A DNA stretch of 64,000 nucleotides from Streptomyces sp. NBC_00690 (GCF_036226685.1 NZ_CP109009.1:2666001-2730000), one strand, 5' to 3'. Positions 53,219 through 62,134 are shown, numbered from the stretch's first letter. Translations and numbers: made by a program. Notes: generated from the sequence alone by a model not told the origin.

Positions 53219-54694
53219 TCACCGGATGGTCCTCGCGATCGCCGCCCGGTACAACTCGACCGTGCCCTGGGCCGCTTTCGCCCAGGTAAACCGTTCCAGC
53301 ACCCGCTGTCGGCCGGCCTCACCGAGTCGGGCCCGCAACGCCTGGTCCGACAGCAGTCGGCAGAGCGCGGCGGAGAGCGCGCCCGCATCGCCCGGGGGGA
53401 CGGCCAGACAGGTGCGTCCGTCGGGCCCGGCCACCTCGGGGATGGCGCCACCCGTGGTGGCCACCAGCGGTGTCCCGGTGGCCATCGCCTCGGCCGCGGG
53501 CAGCGAGAACCCCTCGTACAGCGACGGTACGCAGGCCACTTGCGCACCGCGGACCAGATCGACGAGTTCGGGGTCGGAGATGCCCTTGACGAACTCGACG
53601 GCGTCACCGAGTCCGTACCGTTCGATCAGTCGGGCGACCGGCCCGTCCTCGGCACGCTTGCCCACGACCACCAGATGGGCCGCGGGGTGTTCGGTGCGGA
53701 CCTTGGCCAGGGCCTCCACGAGATGGACGAGGCCCTTCAGGGGTACGTCGGCGCTGGAGGTGGCGACGATCCTCCCGGGCACCTCGGGGACGGTGGGGTC
53801 CGGTGCGAAGAGGTCCGTGTCGGCGCCGATATGAACGACCCCGATGCGCTCCTGCGCGACCCCGAGGTGCTCGACGATCTCGTCCCGGGAGGTCCCAGAG
53901 ACGGTCACCACGGAGGGCAGCCGCCTGGCGACGCGCTTTTGCATCCGGGTGAAGCCGTACCAACGGCGTACGGACGCCCGTCTGCGCCAGTCGGCGGCGG
54001 CGTCCAGGTCCAGCCGGCGGTCCACCGTGATCGGATGGTGGACGGTGGTGACCAGTGGCGCACCGAGATCCCTCAACAGCCCGTACCCAAGGGTCTGGTT
54101 GTCGTGCACGACATCGAACTGTCCGCGCCGCGCAGCCAGATGGCGGCCCGCGCGCAGGGAGAACGTCAGCGGCTCGGGAAACCCACCGGTCCACATGGTG
54201 GCGACTTCGAGCCCGTCGATCCAGTCGCGGTATTCATCGCGGGCGGGCGTGCGGAACGGATCGGGGCTGCGGTACAGATCGAGGCTCGGCAGTTCCGTGA
54301 GCACCACTCCGTCGTCGAGGACGGGATAGGGCTGGGCACCGATGACCTCGACGCTGTGCCCGAGGCGGGCCAACTCGCGCGACAGGTGCCGTACGTAGAC
54401 ACCCTGACCGCCGCAGTACGGATTGCCCTTGTAGCTGAGCAGTGCGATGCGCAGCGGTTTGTCACCGGGGCCTGCGGCGGCGGTGCCGGGCGCGGCCGAG
54501 CCGGGGTCGGGAACCGTGGGGGCAGCGGGTGGGGCGGCGGCACCGGAGGACGAGGTGGCCGGCAGGGCGGGGCCGGCCGGTTCGGCGGCGAGTTGACCGA
54601 CGTGCTGGCCGGGCCCGGAATCCGATCCCGCACCCGAGTCCGACCCTGAGTCGGGCCTCCGATGAGGGCCGGCCTCAATGGCCTCAGCGGTCAC
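53219..54694 (-). CDS. GT4-family glycosyltransferase
   Basis: A 491-residue retaining glycosyltransferase of GT-B fold. A ~90-residue Ala/Gly/Pro/Ser-rich disordered N terminus precedes RIALLSYKGNPYCGGQGVYV (GGxG acceptor-side loop). FDVVHDNQTLGYGLL and TVHHPITVDRR follow. The C-terminal half has IVATSSADVPLKGLVHLVEA, the VVVGK strand, and the donor-binding E-x7-E motif in YEGFSLPAAEAMATGTPLVA. First gene of a three-gene operon with a methyltransferase and a toroid protein. GTG 54694 has AAGGGGG upstream. Its promoter region carries a KstR-type operator. Confidence 0.87.
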   Translation of the reverse strand: MTAEAIEAGPHRRPDSGSDSGAGSDSGPGQHVGQLAAEPAGPALPATSSSGAAAPPAAPTVPDPGSAAPGTAAAGPGDKPLRIALLSYKGNPYCGGQGVYVRHLSRELARLGHSVEVIGAQPYPVLDDGVVLTELPSLDLYRSPDPFRTPARDEYRDWIDGLEVATMWTGGFPEPLTFSLRAGRHLAARRGQFDVVHDNQTLGYGLLRDLGAPLVTTVHHPITVDRRLDLDAAADWRRRASVRRWYGFTRMQKRVARRLPSVVTVSGTSRDEIVEHLGVAQERIGVVHIGADTDLFAPDPTVPEVPGRIVATSSADVPLKGLVHLVEALAKVRTEHPAAHLVVVGKRAEDGPVARLIERYGLGDAVEFVKGISDPELVDLVRGAQVACVPSLYEGFSLPAAEAMATGTPLVATTGGAIPEVAGPDGRTCLAVPPGDAGALSAALCRLLSDQALRARLGEAGRQRVLERFTWAKAAQGTVELYRAAIARTIR

Positions 54695-54747
54695 TCGGGG
54701 CCCCCTTCTGGCTGCGTTTCGCGCGAGCGTAACCGCTGGCGCTAATC

Positions 54748-54761
54748 TAGAACAAGTTTCA
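54748..54761. promoter_or_regulatory. KstR-type operator (TNNAACNNGTTNNA)
   Basis: The sequence TAGAACAAGTTTCA at 54748-54761 fits the published mycobacterial KstR pattern at every fixed position. It lies in the 207-base gap between the GT4 operon (minus) and the gene of a TetR regulator that resembles KstR (plus), so it probably represses both and gives autoregulation. It is 54 bases upstream of the GT4 start. Confidence 0.75.
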
Positions 54762-54901
54762 GACTTGATCGTCCAAGGATTCGAATCTACCCGCAGGTAG
54801 TCCCGCTGTAAGGACCGGATCAGGTGATTCGCGCCACGGCGAAAGCGCTGCCAGGCCGTGCGCCCTGGACGTGCGTCGAACAGGACAAATGGAACGGACA
54901 C

Positions 54902-55564
54902 ATGACAGTCGCAGCCAAGTCGCCCGGGCCCCCGCCCACCTCCCTGACGCAGCGCCAGGAAGCACGCCGCCGCAGCATTCTGGACGCCAGTACCCAACTC
55001 GCCGGCCGGGGCGGATTCGACGCGGTGCAGATGCGGGAGGTCGCCGAGAGGTCCGGCGTCGCCCTCGGAACCCTCTACCGGTACTTCCCGTCCAAGATCC
55101 ATCTACTGGTCGCGATCATGCAGGACCAGCTCGACCATCTGCACACCACCTTGCGCAAGCGTCCCCCGGCCGGGACCGGCCCGGCCGAGCGGGTCGCGGA
55201 GACACTGATGCGCGCCTTCCGTGCACTCCAACGCGAACCGCAGCTCGCGGACGCCATGGTGCGTGCCCTGACCTTCGCCGATCGCAGCGTCAGCGCCGAG
55301 GTGGATCGGGTCTCGCAGCAGACCACGGCGATCATCCTGGACGCCATGGCGGTGGCCGAGCCCACCGCCGCCCAACTCTCCGCGGTCCGGGTGGTGGAGC
55401 ACACCTGGCACGCCGCGCTGATCACCTGGCTCTCCGGGCGGGCGTCCATCGCACAGGTGCGGGCGGACATCGAGACGGTGTGTCAACTCCTCGAACTGGC
55501 CGAGTCCGAGCCGGCGACGACGGACGGGGCCACCAAGGCGGGCGGGCGGAACAGGTCGGCCTGA
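54902..55564 (+). CDS. KstR-like TetR-family repressor
   Basis: A 220-residue TetR regulator. The DNA-binding part reads QRQEARRRSILDASTQLAGR, then FDAVQMREVAERSGVALGTL, then YRYFPSKIHLL. The VQMREVA-x4-V-GTLYRYFPSK combination, plus RAFRALQREPQLADAMVRAL and FADRSVSAEVDRV, matches KstR, the repressor of sterol catabolism in mycobacteria. KstR responds to a cholesterol-derived CoA thioester. No sterol-degradation gene is in the window, so the target set may differ here. ATG 54902 is the start; 26 further codons upstream are open. Confidence 0.85.
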   Translation: MTVAAKSPGPPPTSLTQRQEARRRSILDASTQLAGRGGFDAVQMREVAERSGVALGTLYRYFPSKIHLLVAIMQDQLDHLHTTLRKRPPAGTGPAERVAETLMRAFRALQREPQLADAMVRALTFADRSVSAEVDRVSQQTTAIILDAMAVAEPTAAQLSAVRVVEHTWHAALITWLSGRASIAQVRADIETVCQLLELAESEPATTDGATKAGGRNRSA

Positions 55565-55900
55565 ACTGGCGGGTGAATCCCCCGCCGCCGCCGGACCACC
55601 GGCCGCACTGCCCGAGGGCGACGATCACCCCTCGGCTACCCACGCAGTCACACTTTGCCTCCCGGGCCTACCTCGCCCCGTCGCCCCCAGACCCGAGCAC
55701 CCTGCCCCCGTGCCTCTGTGCCCTATGCCGGGGCGGACCTCCAGCCCCCTCGCCTCAGCGCGCGGCCGGCTCATGGCCCCATGGACCGACCCGACCCGAC
55801 CCCAACCCGACCCCGATCCGGGTTCGCCGGTGCGGGCGGGGCGCATGGGGGCGCCGCTGCCCGTGAAGCCGAGATGGCCGCTCCACCCCCCGGGTCACCG
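55565..55900. other. Intergenic region with a minus-strand G-tract array
   Basis: About 336 bases before the riboswitch. No gene is supported. At 55787-55816 the plus strand repeats CCCGA, so the minus strand carries five runs of three or four G separated by two bases, suitable for a G-quadruplex. Confidence 0.5.
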
Positions 55901-56030
55901 CCGGTACAGTAGGCAGGTCGTCATCACACCCGTACAGGGGGAAGCCGGTGCAAATCCGGCACTGACCCGCAGCCGTGAGCCGCCACACCATCAGCGGTGA
56001 GTCGGAATGCTCTGTACGCGGCCGTGACCG
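55901..56030 (+). ncRNA. Cobalamin riboswitch
   Basis: The conserved core is clear: GGGGAAGCCGGTGCAAATCC (55937-55956), GGCACTGACCCGCAGCCGTG (55958-55977), then the AGCGGTGAGTCGGAATGC 3' element near 55993-56010. GTACAG (55904-55909) pairs with CTGTAC (56012-56017) to close the aptamer. Another ~110 bases with CCGG hairpins form the expression platform before the first gene's ribosome site AGGAGAGG. It lies 5' of a predicted cobalamin ECF importer operon, so vitamin B12 would shut the operon off. Confidence 0.95.
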
Positions 56031-56142
56031 GCTTGCGCCACCGGCAACCGCCGGTGACCGGCACCGTCGAGGAATACGGAACCGGAGCCCTGGTGCCTGA
56101 TCGTGCCCGTGCCCGGCTCCCGCAGGAGAGGCACCGCCCGTC

Positions 56143-57369
56143 ATGACCACCGTCCGCCGTAGCGCCGCAGCGCTCGCCGTCACCGCCGTCATCGGCGCGG
56201 CCATCGCCTCCGCCGCCGCTCCGGCCGCCTTCGCGGCGCCCACCCCCACTCCGTCCGCTGCTGCGCTGCCGCCCGGCCTGTACGGCAAGGGCGACCCGGC
56301 GTACGACGGCGTCTGGCGCCAGTCGCTCGCCCTGCTCGCCCTGGACACCGAGGACGTCAAGCCCGCCACCGCCGCGGTGGACTGGCTGACCGGCCAGCAG
56401 TGCGACAGCGGCGCGTTCCCCTCGTACCGCGCGGACACCAAGGCCGACTGCGGGGCCAAGCTGCCGCTGGACTCCAATGCGACCGCCGCGGCGGTCCAGG
56501 CGCTCACCGCGGTCGGCGGCCAGGACAAGACCGTGGAGAAGTCCGTCGACTGGTTGAAGTCGGTGCAGAACACGGACGGCGGCTGGAGCTACAACCCCGG
56601 GGGTGCGAGTGACGCCAACTCCACCGCCGTGGTGATCGGTGCACTCGCGGCTGCGGGCGAGAAGCCGGCGGACGTGAAGTCCAAGGGCGGGAAGTCCCCG
56701 TACGACGCACTGCTCACCTTCGCCCAGCCGTGCGGCGGAACCAACGGCGGGGCGTTCGTCTACCAGCCTGCGATGCCCGGACTGGTGGGCGACTCGACCG
56801 CCGCCGCCGTGATCGGGGCGCACGGCAAGGGCCTCGCAGCCGAGCCCGAGAACGCCAAGAGCACCGATGCGCAGGGCACCGCCTGCAAGCCCGCCACCAC
56901 CATCGAGGGCGCCGCGCACAACGGCGGCACCTATCTCGCCACCGCACTCGCCAAGACCGGCTACCTCACCACTCCCCCGATGCCCGGCTCCGACGACCCG
57001 AAGGAGAAGCCCGACTTCGGCAACACCGCCGACGCCGTGGTCGCCCTCCAGGTCCAGGGCCTCAGCGAACAGGCGAAGAAGTCGCTGGCCTGGTTGGAGG
57101 CCGACTCGGCGGGTTGGGCCAAGGAGTCCGGTCCGGCCGCGTATGCACAGTTGATCTTCGCTGCGAACGCCGCGGACACCGATCCCGAAAAGTTCGGCGG
57201 CAAGGACCTGGTCGCCGAACTGACCGCGCTCGGCCCCGAGCCCCAGCAGGACGAGAAGGATGAGAAGGACGATTCGGGGATCGCCGTCTGGTGGATCGTC
57301 GGCGCGTTCTTCGCCGCCAGTGTGGGTGTGGGCATCCTGTTCAGCGGCCGTCGCAAGAACCAGAGCTGA
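56143..57369 (+). CDS. Secreted, membrane-anchored alpha/alpha-toroid protein (transcobalamin-like fold)
   Basis: A 408-residue surface protein. A signal peptide (LAVTAVIGAAIASAAAPAAF, then AAP) and a C-terminal membrane anchor (IVGAFFAASVGVGILF followed by GRRKNQS) flank a toroid built of repeated helical hairpins: NTDGGWSYNP, DSNATAAAVQALTAVGG, ANSTAVVIGALAAAG, GNTADAVVALQVQGL. This is the fold of the cobalamin-binding N-terminal domain of intrinsic factor/transcobalamin. Being first behind a cobalamin riboswitch and next to an ECF transporter, it is a good candidate extracellular corrinoid-capture protein; that is inference. TGATG overlap with the next gene. Confidence 0.82.
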   Translation: MTTVRRSAAALAVTAVIGAAIASAAAPAAFAAPTPTPSAAALPPGLYGKGDPAYDGVWRQSLALLALDTEDVKPATAAVDWLTGQQCDSGAFPSYRADTKADCGAKLPLDSNATAAAVQALTAVGGQDKTVEKSVDWLKSVQNTDGGWSYNPGGASDANSTAVVIGALAAAGEKPADVKSKGGKSPYDALLTFAQPCGGTNGGAFVYQPAMPGLVGDSTAAAVIGAHGKGLAAEPENAKSTDAQGTACKPATTIEGAAHNGGTYLATALAKTGYLTTPPMPGSDDPKEKPDFGNTADAVVALQVQGLSEQAKKSLAWLEADSAGWAKESGPAAYAQLIFAANAADTDPEKFGGKDLVAELTALGPEPQQDEKDEKDDSGIAVWWIVGAFFAASVGVGILFSGRRKNQS

Positions 57370-58025
57370 TGCGCGGCCGGGTCCTCGCGCTCGTCCTCGC
57401 GCTCGGGGCGGCGCTGACCGTGCTCGGAGCGGGGCCCGCCCAGGCCGCGGGATACCGCTACTGGTCGTTCTGGCTGGGCGATGGCACCACCTGGACGTAC
57501 GCCACCGAGGGCCCGGCGAGCGCCCGACCTGCGGACGGTTCGGTGACCGGCTACCGGTTCTCGGTGAGCGAGGACAGTTCGGACTCGGCCCGGCCGCGTC
57601 GGGAACCCGACTTCGCGGCCATCTGTGCCGCGACACCCGCAAAGCCGGACGCCAAGCGCCTGGCCCTGGTCATCGACCCGGGCACGCTGAAAGACGCCCC
57701 GGCCGGGGAACGCCCGCCGCCGCTGCGTACCGCCTGCGCCCAGGTGCCCAAGGCCGCCACGGCCGCCGATGCACTGGCAGCCGTCGCCAAACCGCTGCGC
57801 TACAACAGCCAGGCGCTGCTGTGCGCGATCTCGGGCTATCCGCGCGCGGGCTGCGGCGAACAGGTCGCGGGAGACCGACCCACGGCCGCCGCCTCATCCA
57901 CGGCGGACGGTGGCAGCGACGAAAACACCGACGGCGGCCCCTCCGTGGGGGTTCTCGCAGGTGTGGCGGCGATCCTGGCGCTGGGAGGGGCGGCGCTGTG
58001 GCAGTCCCGTCGTCGTAGGCGATGA
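57369..58025 (+). CDS. SCO2322-family secreted membrane-anchored protein
   Basis: A 218-residue exported protein with a signal peptide (VLALVLALGAALTVLGAG, then AQAAG) and a C-terminal membrane segment (VGVLAGVAAILALGGAALW followed by QSRRRRR). The ectodomain starts GYRYWSFWLGDGTTWTYATE, a conserved aromatic segment of this actinobacterial family, and contains four Cys that could pair. Cotranscribed with the toroid protein and ECF components; probably an accessory surface subunit of cobalamin uptake. Overlaps its neighbours by one base (upstream) and four bases (downstream). Confidence 0.78.
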   Translation: MRGRVLALVLALGAALTVLGAGPAQAAGYRYWSFWLGDGTTWTYATEGPASARPADGSVTGYRFSVSEDSSDSARPRREPDFAAICAATPAKPDAKRLALVIDPGTLKDAPAGERPPPLRTACAQVPKAATAADALAAVAKPLRYNSQALLCAISGYPRAGCGEQVAGDRPTAAASSTADGGSDENTDGGPSVGVLAGVAAILALGGAALWQSRRRRR

Positions 58026-59335
58026 AGGAAACACCCACGAACCGGCTATCGGCCGACCACACGCCTGCCAACAGGACGCCGGCGAACCGGCCACCGGGGG
58101 AAGGTCACACCCGCCCCCACCCACGGCTCGCCACCCGGACCCCCGCCCGGGGCGAACTGCCGACGGAACACTCGACCGCGGACCCGAGCCCCTCCGGACC
58201 CGGTGGGCGCGGCCCCTGGTGGACACGGCTGCGGGCACCCGAGGCCGACCGGCGCAACGCACTGCACCCCGGTGCCTGGTGGCTGTGGGCCCTCGGGCTC
58301 GCCACCGCCGCGTCCCGCACCACCAATCCCCTGCTCCTCGGGCTGCTGGTGGCCGTCGCCGGCTATGTCGTCGCCGCCCGGCGCACGGACGCCCCCTGGG
58401 CCCGCTCCTATGCGGCGTTCGTCAAGCTCGGACTGTTCGTCATCGCCGTGCGCGTCCTGTTCTCGGTCGCCCTCGGCTCTCCCATCCCCGGCTCCCACAC
58501 CCTGCTCGACCTGCCCGAAGTTCCGCTCCCCGACTGGGCGCAGGGCATCCGCATCGGTGGACGGATCACCGCGGAACAGGTGGTCTTCGCCCTGTACGAC
58601 GGTGCGAAGCTCGCCACCCTGCTGATCTGCGTCGGTGCGGCCAACGCCCTCGCCAACCCGGCCCGGCTCCTCAAGTCCCTGCCGGGCGCGCTGTACGAGG
58701 TCGGTGTCGCCGTCGTCGTCGCCATGACGTTCGCACCCAATCTGGTCACCGACATCGGCCGACTGCGGACCGCCAGACGGCTGCGCGGTCGACGTTCCGG
58801 CGGCATCAGGGCCGTCGCCCAGATCGGGCTGCCCGTGCTGGAAGGCGCCCTGGAGCGTTCCATCGCCGTCGCAGCCTCCATGGACGCGCGTGGCTACGGG
58901 CGCAGTGCACAGGTGCCGCCCGCGGTGCGACACACCACCACGGCGCTCACCCTCGGCGGTCTGCTGGGGGTGTGCGCCGGCTCCTACGCCCTGCTGGCGG
59001 CGGAGGGTGGCTCGTACGCAATACCACTGCTGGGTGCGGGGCTCCTCGCCGCCGTCGCCGGGCTGCGGCTCGGCGGTCGCCGCTCGGTGCGCACCCGCTA
59101 CCGGCCCGACCGGTTCGGTCCGCGGTCCTGGTGGGTCGCCGCCTCCGGTGCCGCGGTCGCCGTCCTGATGATCTGGGCCGGGTCCCACTCCCCCGACGCC
59201 CTGCATCCCTCGGTCGTGCCGCTGGTCGCCCCCGCGCTGCCGTTGTGGCCGGCCCTGTCGATCCTCATCGGGTTGCTGCCCGCGTTCATCGCGCCCGTAC
59301 CGTCTCTGGCCCCGGCCCCCAAGGAGTCCTGGTGA
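58022..59335 (+). CDS. ECF transporter T component (EcfT/CbiQ)
   Basis: A 437-residue membrane protein. About 75 disordered Thr/Pro-rich residues precede the first segment (WWLWALGLATAASRTTNPLL). Later are SLPGALYEVGVAVVVAMTFA and the coupling helices containing the A-R-G signature in ASMDARGYGRSAQ. It links the ATPases to the substrate-binding S subunit. ATGA and GTGA overlaps tie it to both neighbours. Two extra C-terminal segments make it longer than a typical 265-residue EcfT. Confidence 0.9.
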   Translation: MKETPTNRLSADHTPANRTPANRPPGEGHTRPHPRLATRTPARGELPTEHSTADPSPSGPGGRGPWWTRLRAPEADRRNALHPGAWWLWALGLATAASRTTNPLLLGLLVAVAGYVVAARRTDAPWARSYAAFVKLGLFVIAVRVLFSVALGSPIPGSHTLLDLPEVPLPDWAQGIRIGGRITAEQVVFALYDGAKLATLLICVGAANALANPARLLKSLPGALYEVGVAVVVAMTFAPNLVTDIGRLRTARRLRGRRSGGIRAVAQIGLPVLEGALERSIAVAASMDARGYGRSAQVPPAVRHTTTALTLGGLLGVCAGSYALLAAEGGSYAIPLLGAGLLAAVAGLRLGGRRSVRTRYRPDRFGPRSWWVAASGAAVAVLMIWAGSHSPDALHPSVVPLVAPALPLWPALSILIGLLPAFIAPVPSLAPAPKESW

Positions 59336-60990
59336 TTCGCTTCGAGCAGGTGTCGGTGACGTACGCCGACGCCGGGGCGCCGACCGTCGCCCATATCGAC
59401 CTCACCGTCCCCGAGGGTGAGTTGGTGCTGCTCGTCGGCCCGTCGGGCGTGGGCAAGTCGACCCTGCTCGGGACGGTGTGCGGATTGGTGCCGCACTTCA
59501 CGGGCGGCACCCTGCGCGGTCGGGTGACCGTCGACGGCCGCGACACCCGGACCCACAAGCCGCGGGAACTCGCCGACCTCGTCGGCACCGTGGGCCAGGA
59601 TCCGCTGGCCCACTTCGTCACCGACACCGTCGAGGACGAACTCGCCTACGGCATGGAGTCCCTCGGCGTCGCACCCTCCGTGATGCGCCGCCGTGTCGAG
59701 GAGACCTTGGATCTGCTCGGGCTCGCGGAACTCCGCGACCGTCCCATCGCCACCCTCTCCGGCGGCCAACAGCAGCGCGTCGCCATCGGTTCGGTGCTCA
59801 CCACCCACCCGAAGGTGCTGGTGCTGGACGAGCCGACCTCGGCGCTGGATCCGGCAGCCGCGGAAGAGGTGCTGGCCGTGCTGCAACGGCTCGTCCATGA
59901 CCTGGGCACCACGGTACTGATGGCCGAACACCGGCTGGAGCGAGTGGTGCAGTACGCGGACCAGGTGATCCTCCTGCCCGAACCGGGCGCCGCTCCGACC
60001 ATGGGCGCGCCTGCCGATGTGATGGCCGTTTCCCCGGTGTACCCGCCGGTGGTTGCGCTCGGGCGGCTCGCGCACTGGTCGCCGTTGCCGCTGTCGGTGC
60101 GGGACGCACGCCGACGGGCCGCAGCGCTGCGCGAGCAGTTGGCCGAAGAACCCGGCGAGAACCGCGCCGCACCCACGGCCGACCCTGCACCCACCGCCCA
60201 CCCCGCACCCACCGCGACGGAGGTCGCTCGCATCCGGGGACTCAGCGTGCGACGGGGACGCGCGGAGACACTGCGCGGCATCGACCTGAGCTTCACCCGC
60301 GGGGAGACCGTGGCCCTGATGGGCCGCAACGGCGCCGGCAAGTCCACCCTGCTCGGCACGCTCGTGGGCATGGTGGTTCCGGCCTCGGGAAGCGTGGACG
60401 TCGGTGGGCTCACCCCGCACCGGGCGGCTCCCGCCGAACTGATCCGTCGCGTCGGCCTCGTCCCACAGGAGCCGCGGGACCTGTTGTACGCGGACACCGT
60501 GGCCGCCGAGTGCGCGGCGGCGGACGCCGACGCGGGCGCGGACCCCGGAGCCTGCCGTGCCCTGGTGAGCGAACTCCTGCCGGGCGTGGCCGACGACACC
60601 CATCCACGGGACCTCTCGGAGGGGCAGCGGCTGGCACTGGCGCTGGCGATCGTGCTCACGGGCCGGCCGCCCCTGCTGCTGTTGGACGAGCCGACCCGCG
60701 GTCTGGACTACGCGGCCAAGGCACGGCTGGCCACGATCTTGAAGTCGCTCGCCGGGGACGGCCATGCCGTGGTGCTGGCGACGCACGATGTGGAGTTGGC
60801 CGCGGAACTCGCCGACCGCGTCCTCATCATGGCCGACGGCGAGATCGTCGCGGACGGGCCGACCGCCGAGGTGGTGGTGTCGTCGCCGGCGTTCGCACCG
60901 CAGACGGCGAAGGTCCTCGCCCCCCAGCAGTGGCTGACCGTGTCCGAGGTCGAACGGGCACTGGCCCGGCGTTCGAGGGACCACGGGTGA
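59332..60990 (+). CDS. Fused ECF ATPase (EcfA1-EcfA2)
   Basis: A 552-residue double ATPase. First half: GPSGVGKSTLL (Walker A), Q-loop VGQDPLAHF, LSGGQQQRVAIG (signature), KVLVLDEPTSALDP (Walker B), and MAEHRLERV (H-loop). Second half after a Pro/Thr repeat linker (TADPAPTAHPAPTATE): GRNGAGKSTLL, VPQEPRDLL, LSEGQRLALAL, LLLDEPTRGLD and ATHDVELA. Powers uptake of the S-component ligand. GTG start inside the EcfT stop. Confidence 0.93.
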   Translation: MIRFEQVSVTYADAGAPTVAHIDLTVPEGELVLLVGPSGVGKSTLLGTVCGLVPHFTGGTLRGRVTVDGRDTRTHKPRELADLVGTVGQDPLAHFVTDTVEDELAYGMESLGVAPSVMRRRVEETLDLLGLAELRDRPIATLSGGQQQRVAIGSVLTTHPKVLVLDEPTSALDPAAAEEVLAVLQRLVHDLGTTVLMAEHRLERVVQYADQVILLPEPGAAPTMGAPADVMAVSPVYPPVVALGRLAHWSPLPLSVRDARRRAAALREQLAEEPGENRAAPTADPAPTAHPAPTATEVARIRGLSVRRGRAETLRGIDLSFTRGETVALMGRNGAGKSTLLGTLVGMVVPASGSVDVGGLTPHRAAPAELIRRVGLVPQEPRDLLYADTVAAECAAADADAGADPGACRALVSELLPGVADDTHPRDLSEGQRLALALAIVLTGRPPLLLLDEPTRGLDYAAKARLATILKSLAGDGHAVVLATHDVELAAELADRVLIMADGEIVADGPTAEVVVSSPAFAPQTAKVLAPQQWLTVSEVERALARRSRDHG

Positions 60991-61850
60991 GGGCCGTGGA
61001 CGCACAGCGGTCCGCGCGGCCCGTACGGCTCGGCCCTCGGTCGATCGCCGCCCTGGTGCTCATCAGCGCCGTGGGAGTGGTGGCCTTCGGCTGGCCGTTG
61101 CTCGCCGACGAGCGCTCCGGCCTCCATGACCACGCGGCCGACGCCCCCTGGCTGTTCGCCGCGCTGTTGCCGCTGCTGGTGGCCGTCGTCGTGGCCACGA
61201 TCGCCGATACGGGAATGGATGCCAAAGCGGTGGCCATGCTCGGGGTGTTGGCAGCGGTGGGGGCGGCCCTGCGTCCCCTGGGCGCGGGCACGGCCGGCCT
61301 GGAACCCATGTTCTTCCTGATGGTGCTCAGCGGTCGGGTGCTGGGCCCCGGGTTCGGTTTCGTCCTGGGCGCGGTGACCATGTTCGCGTCCGCACTGCTC
61401 ACCGGTGGGGTCGGACCCTGGATGCCGTTCCAGATGCTGGCGATGGGCTGGTTCACGATGGGCGTGGGGCTGCTGCCGGGGCCCGACCGCATCCGGGGCC
61501 GCGCCGAAGTGCTGATGCTCGGTCTGTACGGGACGGTGGCCGCCTTCGCCTACGGCACGGTCATGAACCTCCAGGGCTGGACGTATCTCCAGGGGGTGTC
61601 GTCGAATATCTCGTTCCACCCGGGGGACCCGCTGTCCGAGAACCTGGTGCGGTTCCTGACCTACTGCCTGCTGACGTCGATGGGCTGGGACCTGGGCCGG
61701 GCGGTGATCACCCTCGTCCTCACCCTCACCTTGGGGCCGGCGATTCTGAAGGCGCTGCGGCGGGCGACACGACGTGCGGCGTTCGAGGCCCAGGTCACAT
61801 TTGACGCCCCTCAGGGGAGCGTCGACCGTGAGCCGCCCCACAGGGCTTAG
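60987..61850 (+). CDS. ECF transporter S component, probable cobalamin-specific
   Basis: A 287-residue integral membrane protein with six to seven segments: VLISAVGVVAFGWPLLAD, LFAALLPLLVAVVVATIAD, and the core S-fold segments MLGVLAAVGAALRPLGAG, FLMVLSGRVLGPGFGFVLGA and GGVGPWMPFQMLAMGW. The GRVLGPGFGFVLGA-x-TM element resembles the ligand-binding and T-interacting region of CbrT/HmpT-like S components. Substrate is inferred from the cobalamin riboswitch at the head of the operon. GTG overlaps the EcfA stop by four bases. Confidence 0.83.
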   Translation: MRAVDAQRSARPVRLGPRSIAALVLISAVGVVAFGWPLLADERSGLHDHAADAPWLFAALLPLLVAVVVATIADTGMDAKAVAMLGVLAAVGAALRPLGAGTAGLEPMFFLMVLSGRVLGPGFGFVLGAVTMFASALLTGGVGPWMPFQMLAMGWFTMGVGLLPGPDRIRGRAEVLMLGLYGTVAAFAYGTVMNLQGWTYLQGVSSNISFHPGDPLSENLVRFLTYCLLTSMGWDLGRAVITLVLTLTLGPAILKALRRATRRAAFEAQVTFDAPQGSVDREPPHRA

Positions 61851-62026
61851 GGCCTCTACGAAAGGGCCTAGGAGATCCCGTGCGGGGCCGGCGTACCGCG
61901 GTGACCAGGGCATACGGGAAGAGTGGCGGCGCTTCGCCGGGAGCCGGTTGCGAGGCGGACTAGTACCGGGGCTCGTTGCCACCGCTTCCGCGGGCCGCTA
62001 ACACTGGTCCGGTCGCTCAGTGCGCT

Positions 62027-62050
62027 GCCCTCCCGCTCCGGCGGGAGGGC
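62027..62050. terminator. GC-rich hairpin upstream of the transglycosylase gene
   Basis: A perfect 10-base stem (62027-62036 with 62041-62050) with loop TCCG. It lies 176 bases after the ECF operon and 84 before the transglycosylase gene. It could terminate the ECF transcript or act as an attenuator in the transglycosylase leader. Confidence 0.55.
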
Positions 62051-62134
62051 TCGCATCCACCGGCTTCCTCCTCCGTCGTACGGACGGGTCGGGCGCCGGG
62101 CGACAGCCCCCGTACCCGACGTTAGGTGCCGTTA

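Noticed and set aside
61851..62134. A ydaO (cyclic di-AMP) riboswitch ahead of the transglycosylase gene
   Set aside because: Such riboswitches precede many streptomycete cell-wall hydrolase genes, but I could not find the conserved GGGGAACC-type core here.
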